Source: a beta proteobacterium AAP51
GTDB lineage: Bacteria > Pseudomonadota > Gammaproteobacteria > Burkholderiales > Burkholderiaceae_C
Assembly (NCBI GenBank): GCA_001295905.1
Contig: LJHT01000036.1
Location: forward strand, 1 to 64,000
DNA length: 64,000 bases
Reading direction: 5' to 3'
The notes below the pieces were generated by a model. That model was not told the DNA's origin. It saw only the letters and a program-made list of their open reading frames with translations, and made no database searches. Shown here one piece after another: positions 36,856 through 45,595 of this stretch (positions are counted from its first letter, which is position 1; every line of letters starts with the position of its first letter). The position numbers and the translations under genes were made by a program.

Positions 36856-38172
36856 GTGAGCCCACCCGGCCTGACGCGGCACCCGCCGCTGCCGGCCTCA
36901 TGGCTGGCCGGCCTGCGCCTGCCGCGCGGGCTGACGCTGGTGCCCGGCGGCTGCGCGCTCGAAGCGCTGCCCCGGAAGGACCCGCCCGGCGTGCCGCTGG
37001 ACACCACGCACGCCGGCGAGCAGCTGGCCCTGCTGGCCTATGCGGGGGTGCGCTATGGGCACGCTGAATCGCCGGCAGCGGCCGTCGGCCTGGCCGCCTT
37101 CGCCGCGGGCCGGGCGCTGGCGCTCGAAGGGTCGCACTGCTGCATCAGCTTCGACTGGGACCACACGCTCTCCAACTTCACCGTCTTCCACGGCATTCCC
37201 ACGCTGATCAAAACCCGCCTGAGCCGAACCCCGCCGCCACCGGCCGTGGCTGGCACGCCGCTGGTCACGCTGGAGATGGCGCGCCCCTTCATGACCGAGT
37301 TCGCCTTCGGCGCCGTGGCCGGCTTCGCGCTGCGCCAGGGCCTGCAGCGCCTGGCCGACTGGCAACGCTACCGGCCGCAGGTGGTGGTGGCCACGCACAC
37401 CTGGCCCGACCGCCTGGCGCTCATAGGCCGGCATTTCATGCCGCTGCTGCCGCTGCTGGAAGGCCTGCTGCCCGGCGACCCGCACACCTACGAGCGCCTC
37501 ACCGCACCCGGCGTGCGCAGCCTGGTGCACCTGCACCACTTCGTCGAGCACGCGGTGGAACTGGTGGAACGCTTCAACCAGGGCGGGCGCGCCGCGCTGG
37601 CGGCCCACGAGCACGAGGCGCTGCGCGGCTACGTCAGGGACGGCAGCGCCCACCGCAGCAAGCCACCGGGCGTGTGGGCCCGGCGCGGCTGCGACACCCA
37701 GGGCCTGCTGCACTTCGACGACGCGGCCGCCATCGTGGCGCAGCACACGCGCCTGGCCCAGGCCGGCCGGGAGGGCCTGGCGCCCGGGGTGCTGGTGCGC
37801 CACCCTTGCTCTCGCGTGTTCCGCAACGTGCAGGAATGGCACAAGGTGGCCGTGCCCGGGCTGTGGCGCGGGCGCCAGGCGGCCATCGCGGGGGCGGCGC
37901 GCGCGCTGGCGCACGGCGAGGCCCGCCTGCCCGCCGCCGAGGCGCTGCTGCACCGCTATGCCGGCGCCGCCCCCTGGCCGCGCGGCGAACTGCCCGCCGG
38001 CACGCTGACGGCCGTGCACGAGGCGCCCAGCACCGCCGGCGAGTTCTGGCGCTACTACGTGGAGCCCACGCAGCGCGCGCAAGCCCTCATCCGGCAACTG
38101 TCCTTGCGGCACGGCGGCCGGCGCCGCCTGTTGCAGACTTGGGGTGAAGCCCCCGGCCTTTCCTCTGCATGA
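36856..38172 (+). CDS. HAD-like hydrolase, first gene of the betaine-lipid operon
   Basis: 438 aa from GTG at 36856; the frame is open upstream and the start is uncertain because no strong ribosome site is present. A HAD motif I (DxDxT) is visible as CISFDWDHTLSNF near residue 98, then VVVATHTWPDRLALIGRHFM as possible motif II. The rest is not a family I recognise. It overlaps btaA by 4 bp (ATGA). A HAD phosphatase in a betaine-lipid operon could supply diacylglycerol or handle phosphate released from lipids; this is inference only. Confidence 0.6.
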   Translation: MSPPGLTRHPPLPASWLAGLRLPRGLTLVPGGCALEALPRKDPPGVPLDTTHAGEQLALLAYAGVRYGHAESPAAAVGLAAFAAGRALALEGSHCCISFDWDHTLSNFTVFHGIPTLIKTRLSRTPPPPAVAGTPLVTLEMARPFMTEFAFGAVAGFALRQGLQRLADWQRYRPQVVVATHTWPDRLALIGRHFMPLLPLLEGLLPGDPHTYERLTAPGVRSLVHLHHFVEHAVELVERFNQGGRAALAAHEHEALRGYVRDGSAHRSKPPGVWARRGCDTQGLLHFDDAAAIVAQHTRLAQAGREGLAPGVLVRHPCSRVFRNVQEWHKVAVPGLWRGRQAAIAGAARALAHGEARLPAAEALLHRYAGAAPWPRGELPAGTLTAVHEAPSTAGEFWRYYVEPTQRAQALIRQLSLRHGGRRRLLQTWGEAPGLSSA

Positions 38173-39410
38173 ACACCGCCCACCCCGCCCGCGCTGCCGA
38201 AGCCGCCCATACCCGCCCCTTGAACCTGCTGGAGAAGCTGGAACAGGCCTGGTTCGGCTTCCTCTACAGCCGCAACCTCGTCTACAACACCGCCTGGGAA
38301 GACCCCGCCGTCGACCACCACGCGCTGCAGCTGCAGGCCGGTGACCGCGTGCTCGTCATCACCAGCGGCGGCTGCAACGCGCTCGATTACGCGCTGGAAG
38401 CGCCGCAGCAGGTGGTGGCCGTGGACGCCAACCCCTGCCAGACCGCGCTGTTCGAGCTGAAGCTTGCGGCCATCCGAAGCTTGGGCTTCGAAGACATGTT
38501 CGCGCTCTTCGGCCGCGGCCGGCATGCCGGCTTCGAGGCGCTGTACCGCACGCAGCTGCGCCCGCTGCTCTCGGCGCCTTCACGCGCCTTCTGGGACCGC
38601 CGCACCGCCTGGTTCGCGCCCGGCGGCCCGGGGCTCTACGGCCGCGGGCTCACGGGCGTGGTGATGCGCATCGCGGCCTGGCGCATGCGCAGCGACCCGA
38701 GCCTGCGCGCCGCCCTGCACGGCCTCTTCGAACAACCCGACCTCGAAGCCCAGCGCAGCCATTACGACCGCGAAGTGCGCCCGCGTTTCTGGAAGCCCTG
38801 GGTGCTGCGCTTCCTGCGCACGCCCCTCTTCATGTCGCTCATCGGCGTGCCCATGCCGCAGCGGCAGATGCTGGTGGCGCAGCACGGTGGCGATGTCTCG
38901 GGCGCCATCCAGGCCATGATCGACGAACTCTTCCGCACCGTGCCGGCGGCCAGCAACTACTTCTGGGCCGTGTACGTGTTCGGCGAGTACGCCGCCGGGC
39001 GCTGCCCGCGCTACCTCACGCCCGAAGGCTTCGCGGCCCTGAAGGGCGGGCTGGTCGACCGCATCGAAGTGCACACCTGCACCATCACCCACTACCTGCA
39101 AAGCCCCGGCCCGCAACTGACGCACGCGGTGCTGCTGGACCACATGGACTGGATGAGTTCCTACTACCCCGCCGACCTGGCCGCCGAGTGGCAGGCGCTG
39201 CACCGGCGCATGGCACCCGGCGGGCGCATCCTCTTCCGCTCGGCGCACATCGAGCCGCCTTTCATCGACACGCTGCGCGTCGGCCCGCAGGCCTTGCCGC
39301 TGAGGCAATGGCTGCGCTTCGAGCCCGAAGTGGCCCGGCAGCTTTCGCGCGCCGACCGCGTGCACACCTACCCCAGCTTCCACATCGGCCACGTGCCGCG
39401 GGCCACGTGA
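38169..39410 (+). CDS. btaA: BtaA: S-adenosylmethionine:diacylglycerol 3-amino-3-carboxypropyl transferase
   Basis: First step of betaine lipid (DGTS) synthesis: adds the 3-amino-3-carboxypropyl group of SAM to diacylglycerol. 413 aa, DUF3419 family. Signature VYNTAWEDPAVDHHALQL, ITSGGCNALDYALEAPQQVV, VDANPCQTALFELKLAAIRS and HMDWMSSYYPADLAAEW late in the protein. The following btaB gene starts inside its stop codon, which supports the pair. Betaine lipids replace phospholipids under phosphate limitation in several bacteria. Confidence 0.92.
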   Translation: MNTAHPARAAEAAHTRPLNLLEKLEQAWFGFLYSRNLVYNTAWEDPAVDHHALQLQAGDRVLVITSGGCNALDYALEAPQQVVAVDANPCQTALFELKLAAIRSLGFEDMFALFGRGRHAGFEALYRTQLRPLLSAPSRAFWDRRTAWFAPGGPGLYGRGLTGVVMRIAAWRMRSDPSLRAALHGLFEQPDLEAQRSHYDREVRPRFWKPWVLRFLRTPLFMSLIGVPMPQRQMLVAQHGGDVSGAIQAMIDELFRTVPAASNYFWAVYVFGEYAAGRCPRYLTPEGFAALKGGLVDRIEVHTCTITHYLQSPGPQLTHAVLLDHMDWMSSYYPADLAAEWQALHRRMAPGGRILFRSAHIEPPFIDTLRVGPQALPLRQWLRFEPEVARQLSRADRVHTYPSFHIGHVPRAT

Positions 39411-40180
39411 AAGGCGAGGGCGGCATCCCGGCTGGCGGCTGGCGCGATGACCTTCGCGTGCTGCGCCAGTTGCTGGTGGGCAAACGCTCCACCGGCGACC
39501 ACGCGCGCGACCTCGACCGCTTCTACGGCCCGCAGGCCCAGGCCTACGACAGCTTCCGCGAGCGCCTGCTGCCCGGCCGCCCCGCCTTCATGCAGGCGCT
39601 GCCGCTGCAGCCCGGAGCGCACGTGGTCGACCTCGGCGCCGGCACCGGCCGCCACTGGCACTACGTGGCCGAAGCCCTGCCGGCGCTGGGCTCGCTGACG
39701 CTGGTGGACCTGTGCACGCCGCTGCAGCACATCGCGCGGCAGCGTTTTGCGGGCCAGCCGCAGGTGCAGGTGGTGCATGGCGACGCCACCGTGTGGCGGC
39801 CCGCCCCAGCCCAACCACCGGCGGACCTGGTGGTGTTCTCCTACTCGCTGTCGATGATGACCGACTGGCAGGCCGCGCTGGCCAACGCCCGCGCGCTGCT
39901 GCGGCCCGGCGGCGTGCTGGCCCTCATCGACTTCTGCACCTTGCCCGCCGCACCGCCGCCGCCGCTGCGCCCCTTGCCGGCCTGGGCGCGCTGGTTCTGG
40001 CCGCGCTGGTTCCGGCACGACGGCGTGCTGCTGCGTGAAGGCGTGCTGCCGGCCTTGCTGGCCAGCGGGCCCACGCAGGCGCTGCACCAGTGCCACGCCC
40101 GGCTGCCCTACCTGCCGCTGGCGGGCGCGCCCTGGTTCCACTGGATCGGCGAACCGCAGAGCGCTGTCCGGCCCCGATGA
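39407..40180 (+). CDS. btaB: BtaB: SAM-dependent N-methyltransferase for betaine lipid
   Basis: Probably makes three N-methylations to give DGTS. 257 aa from GTG at 39407, whose TG overlaps the btaA stop. SAM motif HVVDLGAGTGRHWHY (motif I), LTLVDLCTPLQ, VHGDATVW, DLVVFSYSLSMMTDWQAAL and LRPGGVLALIDFCTLPA. A tail WFRHDGVLLREG and PWFHWIGEP follow. The next gene (cNMP-CPBP fusion) overlaps by 4 bp, so four genes are translationally coupled. Confidence 0.88.
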   Translation: MKGEGGIPAGGWRDDLRVLRQLLVGKRSTGDHARDLDRFYGPQAQAYDSFRERLLPGRPAFMQALPLQPGAHVVDLGAGTGRHWHYVAEALPALGSLTLVDLCTPLQHIARQRFAGQPQVQVVHGDATVWRPAPAQPPADLVVFSYSLSMMTDWQAALANARALLRPGGVLALIDFCTLPAAPPPPLRPLPAWARWFWPRWFRHDGVLLREGVLPALLASGPTQALHQCHARLPYLPLAGAPWFHWIGEPQSAVRPR

Positions 40181-41292
40181 GCGAGCCCGGCCCCACGCCC
40201 GAGGTGGCGGGCAGTGCGCTGCTTGGCGGCCTGGGCGAGGCGCAGCGCCAGGCCCTGTTGCAGGCCTGCACGCAGCGCGACTGCGTGGCCGGTGAAACCA
40301 TCTTCGAGGCCGGTGCGCTGACACCGGGCCTGCACTTCGTGGAGAGCGGTGCCGTGGAAGTGCTGGCCGCGTCCAGTTCCGGCAGCGCTGCGGTGCCCGT
40401 GGCCACCATCCACGCGGGCCAGACCTTCGGCGAGCTGTCCACGCTGACGGGCGGGCAGGCCGTGGCTGCGGTGCGTGCCGCCGCCACGCCCACGCGGCTG
40501 CGGGTGCTGTCGGCAGCTGCCCTGCAGGGCCTGCCCGAAGCCACCGCCATCACGCAGGCGCTGATGCGCAACGTCATCCGCATCGACCAGCAGCGCCTGG
40601 CCGAGAACCACGGCAACTACGTGCGCCAGCTGCAGCAGACCATGGCGCTGGCGCAGCAGCGCAACACTTCGGCACGCCTGCTCATCCTGGTGATCGTGCT
40701 GATGAGCATCACCATCCTCACCAACCACTGGCTGAGCCTCACCCCCGGCATCGACATCTACTCGCCGGCCTTCGCCTGGGCCGGGCTGCTGACCGTGGTG
40801 CTGCCCACGCTGCTGGTGGCCTGGCGTGAACGCTACCCGCTGGAAGCCATGGGCATCACCACGCGCCACCTCGGCCGCGACCTGGTCTGCAGCCTGCTCA
40901 TCATCGCGGCCGTGTTGATGCTGGGCGTGGCGGCGCTGTGGCTGGCGGGCTACCCCTTGGCCGAGCGCTTCAGGCCCGACTACCTGCTGCGCTATGGGCC
41001 ACTGTATGCGCTGCACAGCGCGGTGCAGGAGTTCATGGGCCGCGGCGTGCTGCTGGGCATGATGCTGCGCGTGTTCGACAGCGGCACCTGGCGCCAGCGG
41101 CAGCTGTCCAACCTGGCCGTGAGCCTGATGTTCGGCGTGACGCACATCCACTTCGGCCTGGACGCCGTGGCCCTGAGCATGGTGTTCAGCCTGCTGCTGG
41201 GCAGCTACTTCATGGTCTACCGCAACCTGGCCGGGCCGGTGCTGATTCACACCACGTTGGGGCTGGCGGCCTTCATGCTGGGGCTGATCTGA
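40177..41292 (+). CDS. Cyclic-nucleotide-binding-like domain fused to CPBP (CAAX protease-like) membrane domain
   Basis: 371 aa. N-terminal cNMP-type beta-barrel (~residues 8-125: AGETIFEAGALTPGLHFVES, GQTFGELSTLTGG) and about seven membrane segments (~165-371) of the CPBP/Abi family. The barrel has the FGEL start of the phosphate-binding cassette, but the Arg that usually contacts the cyclic phosphate is not at the expected position (QAVAAV). The CPBP motif 1 reads QEFMGRG instead of EExxxR, and motif 2 is FGVTH. It may thus be a non-proteolytic or altered member. Coupled to btaB by a 4-bp overlap. Confidence 0.8.
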   Translation: MSEPGPTPEVAGSALLGGLGEAQRQALLQACTQRDCVAGETIFEAGALTPGLHFVESGAVEVLAASSSGSAAVPVATIHAGQTFGELSTLTGGQAVAAVRAAATPTRLRVLSAAALQGLPEATAITQALMRNVIRIDQQRLAENHGNYVRQLQQTMALAQQRNTSARLLILVIVLMSITILTNHWLSLTPGIDIYSPAFAWAGLLTVVLPTLLVAWRERYPLEAMGITTRHLGRDLVCSLLIIAAVLMLGVAALWLAGYPLAERFRPDYLLRYGPLYALHSAVQEFMGRGVLLGMMLRVFDSGTWRQRQLSNLAVSLMFGVTHIHFGLDAVALSMVFSLLLGSYFMVYRNLAGPVLIHTTLGLAAFMLGLI

Positions 41293-43640
41293 TCGGAGCC
41301 GGTCTGACCCAGCTGCCACCAGCGCGGCAGCAGTTCCAGCACCTCGCGGCGGCGGTAGCGGTCGTCCAGCAGCCACAGCCAGCCGCGGTCTTCGGGCGTG
41401 CGCAGCACGCGCCCGGCGGCCTGCACCACCTTCTGCAGGGCGGGCACCAGCTCGCCGTGGCCGGGTTCGCCCCCCAGCAGTTGCGCCAGGCGCAGCTGCA
41501 GCTGGGTCTGCGGCTCGCTCACCGGCGGCAGGCCCAGCGTGGCGATGAAGGCGCCGATGAGCAGCGAGCCCGGCAGATCCACACCTTCGGCAAACACCCC
41601 GCCCAGCACCGCGAAACCCACGCCCCGGCCCTGGGGCTGGAAACGTTCGAGGAAGGCCTGCCGCGCGGCCGCGCCCATGCGGCGCTCTTGCCGCCACTGC
41701 GGAATGTCGGGCCGCTGCAGCGCCAGTCGGGCGGCGGCCTTCTCCAGGTATTCGAAGCTGCTGAAGAAGGCGAGGTAGTTGCCCGGGTGGGCCTGGAACT
41801 GCGTGGCGATGGTCTGCACCAGCCGCTGCATCGAGGCGTCGCGGTCGGCCAGGCGGGTGGAGATGTCGTGCGCGATCTGCACACGCAGGTGTTCGGGCGG
41901 GAAGGCCGTAGGCACGTCGATCCACGCGCTGTCTTCCGGCAAGCCCAGCAACTGGATGGCATAGGCCGGCGGCGCCAGCGTGGCCGAGATGAGCGTGAGG
42001 TGCTGCAGCTGCTTCAGCCGCTGCCGCAGGAAGGGCGCCGGCGATACGTTGCGCAGGCACACCACGGCATCGGCTGCGCCCTGCTCATCCTCAGGCTGCG
42101 CTGGCTGCACATCGAACAAGCTGTGTTCGCCCAGCGCCTCGAGCAGCCGCCCGAAACGCTGCAGCTCGAAGTGGAAGTTCAGCAGTGCACCCACGGCCAG
42201 CGGGTGCTGCTGGAAGTGTTCGGCCAGCGCGCCCGCCGCCGCCTGCAAGGCCTGCGTGAAGGCCTCGGGCACGGGCTGCAGCAGGGCATAAGAAGGTGGC
42301 TCGGGCCCCAGCAGCTGCGCCGTGGCCTCGGCCAGCTGCTGCAGCGGGGCCTGCAGGGCCGCCGGCGCCGCCTGCACGGCGGCCTGCAGCTGGCTCAGCT
42401 TCAACTCCGCGCTGTACATCTGACGCGCGCGTTCCACCAGGTTGTGCGCTTCGTCCACCAGCACGGCCAGCTTCCATTCCAGGGCCTGCATCAGGCCCCA
42501 GAGCTGGCCGTTGGCGTCGAAATAGTGGTGCACGTCGCCCACCAGCACATCGGCCCAGCGCAGCAGCTCCTGGCCCAGGTAGTAGGGGCAGAGGCCGTGG
42601 CGCAGCGCCACCTCGCGCTGCACCGCCGCGTCCATCCAGCCCAGTGCCACGGCTTCTGCGCGCGCCGCGCCCAGGCGGTCGTAGAAGCCGCGGGCCAGCG
42701 GGCAGGCGTCGCCGTGGCAAGCCTTGTCGGGGTGTTCGCAGGCCTGTTCCTTGGGCACCAGTGCCAGCACGCGCAGCGCCGGCGCGGGCAGGGCGGCGCG
42801 CAGGCTGGCCAAAGCCTGCAAGGCCGTGAGCCGGCCCGTGCCCTTGCAGGTGAGGAAGGCGATCTTGTCCAGCCCTTGGCCCGGCATGGCGCGCAGCAGC
42901 GGGAACAGCGTGCCCAGCGTCTTGCCGATGCCGGTGGGCGCCTGGGCCAGCAGGCAGCGCCCGCGCAGCGCCGTGCGGTACACGGCCTCGGCCAGCGCGC
43001 GCTGGCCCGGGCGGAATTCGCCGGGCGGAAAAGGCATGCCGGGCAGGGCGGCGTCGCGGGCCAGGCGATGGGCGGCTTCCTGCGCCGCCCAGGCGGCGAA
43101 GGCCTGGCAACGGGCGACGAAGACAGCCTCCAGCGTTTCGGCACCGAAGACCTCGCGCAGCTCGGTCTCGGTCTGGCTTTCCACGTCGAAGTACACCAGG
43201 GCCAGCGCCAGCTCTGGCAGGCCGCGCGTGCGGCAGAACAAGGCGCCGTAGGTCTGCAGCTGCGCCCAGTGCAGCTGGCGGCGGTTCTCGGGCAGATCGT
43301 CGGGTCGACCGCGGATGGTCTTGATCTCTTCCAGGCAGCGGCGCCGCGGGTCGTAGCCGTCGGCGCGGCCACGCACGCGCAGCGGGCCGTGCCGGCCTTC
43401 GAGCGTGATCTCGGTTTCGTAATCGGCGCCGCGGCGCGACGTCACGGTCTGCTGGCCCGCCAGGCCTTCCAGGGCCGTGGCCGAAGGCGTGAAGCGGCGG
43501 TCGAGGCTGCCTTGTTTGGCGGTGAACTCGCACAGGCTGCGCACCGAGACGGTATAGGCCGGCTGTGCGTGCGGCGCGTCGCTGAAGTCTTCAGCGGGGG
43601 CTGGTTCGGCGTCTGCCTGGCTGGCAAGGCTGGGCGTCAT
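41247..43640 (-). CDS. XPD/DinG-type ATP-dependent DNA helicase with N-terminal PD-(D/E)XK-like nuclease domain
   Basis: 797 aa. The N-terminal part (residues ~20-185) looks like a RecB/Cas4-type nuclease: GRADGYDP, LEEIKTIRG (ExK) and RQLHWAQLQTYGALFC. Then a superfamily 2 helicase: Walker A LLAQAPTGIGKTLGTLF, Fe-S cluster cysteines in EQACEHPDKACHGDACPLA and HGLCPYYLGQ, Walker B VDEAHNLVERAR, and motif VI QAAGRVLRTPEDRG. Start ATG 43640; ATG 43649 is an alternative. The 3' end overlaps the convergent cNMP-CPBP gene by 46 bp, which is unusual but leaves both proteins plausible. Confidence 0.88.
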   Translation of the reverse strand: MTPSLASQADAEPAPAEDFSDAPHAQPAYTVSVRSLCEFTAKQGSLDRRFTPSATALEGLAGQQTVTSRRGADYETEITLEGRHGPLRVRGRADGYDPRRRCLEEIKTIRGRPDDLPENRRQLHWAQLQTYGALFCRTRGLPELALALVYFDVESQTETELREVFGAETLEAVFVARCQAFAAWAAQEAAHRLARDAALPGMPFPPGEFRPGQRALAEAVYRTALRGRCLLAQAPTGIGKTLGTLFPLLRAMPGQGLDKIAFLTCKGTGRLTALQALASLRAALPAPALRVLALVPKEQACEHPDKACHGDACPLARGFYDRLGAARAEAVALGWMDAAVQREVALRHGLCPYYLGQELLRWADVLVGDVHHYFDANGQLWGLMQALEWKLAVLVDEAHNLVERARQMYSAELKLSQLQAAVQAAPAALQAPLQQLAEATAQLLGPEPPSYALLQPVPEAFTQALQAAAGALAEHFQQHPLAVGALLNFHFELQRFGRLLEALGEHSLFDVQPAQPEDEQGAADAVVCLRNVSPAPFLRQRLKQLQHLTLISATLAPPAYAIQLLGLPEDSAWIDVPTAFPPEHLRVQIAHDISTRLADRDASMQRLVQTIATQFQAHPGNYLAFFSSFEYLEKAAARLALQRPDIPQWRQERRMGAAARQAFLERFQPQGRGVGFAVLGGVFAEGVDLPGSLLIGAFIATLGLPPVSEPQTQLQLRLAQLLGGEPGHGELVPALQKVVQAAGRVLRTPEDRGWLWLLDDRYRRREVLELLPRWWQLGQTGSDQISPSMKAASPNVV

Positions 43641-43769
43641 GGCCTGCATTGTGGTGGCGGCACAGGCCGCCGCGGCGCTGCCCTTCACCGACAATCGGCC
43701 GATGCCCTTCCCATCTTCTGCAGACGCGCAAGCTTGTGTCGGCCGTGGCACGGCAACCCAGGCTGCGCC

Positions 43770-44840
43770 ATGAACACGTCCGCAGCGGTTCAGGCGCAAT
43801 GGGCCGGGGAGGCACCGGCTTGGCGCCTGGTCTTGGCAGGCCGAGGCGGCCCGCCCGTGGCCTGGCCCCCCGAGCCAGCGGCGCTGGCCACCGGCCACCG
43901 GCTCACGCTGGACGGCTGCGCACTGGAGGTGTGGAACGTGGCCCTGGCCGCGGCCCTGTGGAGCCGTCTGCGAACCTGGAGAGAGCGCGGCATCCAGACC
44001 GACGTGCAGGGTCTGCCCGCCGGCCTGCAGCACCTGCTGCAGATGGCCGATGGACCGCCTCTGGCCGTGGTTGCGGCCGGGCCTGCGCCGCGCGAAACCG
44101 ACTCGCTGCTGGCCTTCGTCGGCGAAGTCGTGCTCGCGCTCTGGCGCTGGCTGCGCGGCCGCGGCGGTCCGCAGGGCGCGGAGCTGCTGCGCCAGCTTGA
44201 CGAAACCGGCCCGCGCAGCCTGCCCATCGTGCTGCTGGCCTGCGCGCTGGTGGGCCTGATGCTGGCCTACATGGGCGGCGCGCAGCTCGGCCGCATCGGG
44301 GCGCAGAACTTCCTGGCCGACGTGGTGAGCGTGGGCATGGTGCGCGAGCTCGGCGGCATGATGACCGGCATCATCCTGGCGGGCCGCGTCGGCTCGGCCT
44401 TCGCGGCGCAGCTGGCCACGATGAAGGCCAACGAGGAAATCGACGCCCTGCGCGTGCTGGGGCTGGACCCAGTGAGCCAGCTGGTGCTGCCGCGCCTGCT
44501 GGCGCTGGCGCTCGTGGCGCCGGCGCTCATCGTGCTGGGTGCACTGGCCGGTGTGCTGGCCGGCTGGCCTGCGGCCACGCTGGCCTACGGCGTGAGCAGC
44601 AGCGAGTACCTGGCGCAGAGCCTGCGTGCGCTGAACGCCACGCACCTGTGGATAGGCCTCTTCAAGGGCCAGCTCTACGCACTGCTGGTGGCCCTGGCCG
44701 GCTGCCGCGCAGGCCTGGCCGCCGGGCGAAGCGCCGAAGCCGTGGGCGCCGCCACCACGCGCGCCGTGGTGCACGGGCTGTTGTGGATCGTCGCGGCAGC
44801 GGCCGGCACCACGGTCGTCTTCACGGCGCTGGGCTATTGA
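43770..44840 (+). CDS. mlaE: MlaE-type lipid ABC transporter permease with N-terminal STAS-like domain
   Basis: 356 aa from the ATG at 43770; the upstream open frame overlaps the opposite-strand helicase gene and is rejected. N-terminal ~115 residues resemble a STAS domain (LTLDGCALEVWNVALAAALW). The MlaE/YrbE permease domain follows with MVRELGGMMTGIILAGRVGS, AFAAQLATMKANEEIDALRV and LGLDPVSQLVLPRLLALALV. Four coupled genes (mlaE, F, D, pqiC-like) form an inner-membrane lipid transport complex. The stop overlaps the next ATG. Confidence 0.92.
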   Translation: MNTSAAVQAQWAGEAPAWRLVLAGRGGPPVAWPPEPAALATGHRLTLDGCALEVWNVALAAALWSRLRTWRERGIQTDVQGLPAGLQHLLQMADGPPLAVVAAGPAPRETDSLLAFVGEVVLALWRWLRGRGGPQGAELLRQLDETGPRSLPIVLLACALVGLMLAYMGGAQLGRIGAQNFLADVVSVGMVRELGGMMTGIILAGRVGSAFAAQLATMKANEEIDALRVLGLDPVSQLVLPRLLALALVAPALIVLGALAGVLAGWPAATLAYGVSSSEYLAQSLRALNATHLWIGLFKGQLYALLVALAGCRAGLAAGRSAEAVGAATTRAVVHGLLWIVAAAAGTTVVFTALGY

Positions 44841-45595
44841 TGGCCACGCCGCCGCTGATCGAGGTCCGGGGCCTGGCGGTCGCCGCCGGCGGGCGCGTGA
44901 TCCAGCACGACCTGGCCTTTGCCATTCCACGCGGCGAGGTCTTTGCGGTGGTGGGCCGCAGCGGCTGCGGCAAGAGCACACTGCTGCGCCACCTGGTGGG
45001 GCTGGACCAGCCGTCGGCCGGCGACATCTTCTTCGACGGCGAGCCGCTGCACGCGGGCACGGAGGCCGAGCAGTCCGCGCGCCGCCGCCGCATCGGCGTG
45101 ATGTTCCAGGCCGGCGCACTGTGGAGTTCCATGAGCTTGGCCGAGAACCTGCAGTTGCCGATGCGCCTGTTCACGCGCTGGAGTGCCGCCGAACGCGCCG
45201 AGCGTGCGCGTTTTCTGCTGGCCCTGGTGGGTTTGGGCGAGGGCGCTGCGCTGCGGCCGGCGCAGCTGTCCGGGGGCATGAAGAAGCGCGCCGCGTTGGC
45301 GCGGGCGCTGGCCCTGGCGCCCGAGGCCCTGGTGCTGGACGAACCCGGCTCCGGCCTCGACCCGGTGAACGCGGCCCGGCTGGATGCGCTGGTGCGCCAG
45401 CTGGCTGCCGACCTCGGCACCACCGTGGTGATGGTCACGCACGATGTGGACAGCGTGCGCTCGGTGGCCGACCGCGCTGTGTTTCTCGATGAAGAATCGC
45501 AAACCATGACCGCTCTGGACACCCCCGACCACCTCGCACGCCACGGTCCCGCTCCGGTGCGCCGCTTCTTCGCCCGCGATGGAGAACCCGCATGA
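44840..45595 (+). CDS. mlaF: MlaF-type ABC transporter ATP-binding protein
   Basis: 251 aa. Walker A VVGRSGCGKSTLLRHLVGL, Q-loop MFQAGALWSSMSLAENLQLP, signature LSGGMKKRAALARAL and Walker B ALVLDEPGSGLDP, then H-loop VTHDVDSV. The ATG overlaps the mlaE TGA by one base (ATTGATGG). The LSGGMKKR signature is the form typical of MlaF/Mkl ATPases. It energises the MlaE permease. Confidence 0.93.
   Translation: MATPPLIEVRGLAVAAGGRVIQHDLAFAIPRGEVFAVVGRSGCGKSTLLRHLVGLDQPSAGDIFFDGEPLHAGTEAEQSARRRRIGVMFQAGALWSSMSLAENLQLPMRLFTRWSAAERAERARFLLALVGLGEGAALRPAQLSGGMKKRAALARALALAPEALVLDEPGSGLDPVNAARLDALVRQLAADLGTTVVMVTHDVDSVRSVADRAVFLDEESQTMTALDTPDHLARHGPAPVRRFFARDGEPA

Noticed and set aside
40938..44840. 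A 1300-codon plus-strand frame over the helicase gene
   Set aside because: Only its last part (from 43770) is MlaE-like; the rest mirrors the opposite-strand helicase codons and has no domain.
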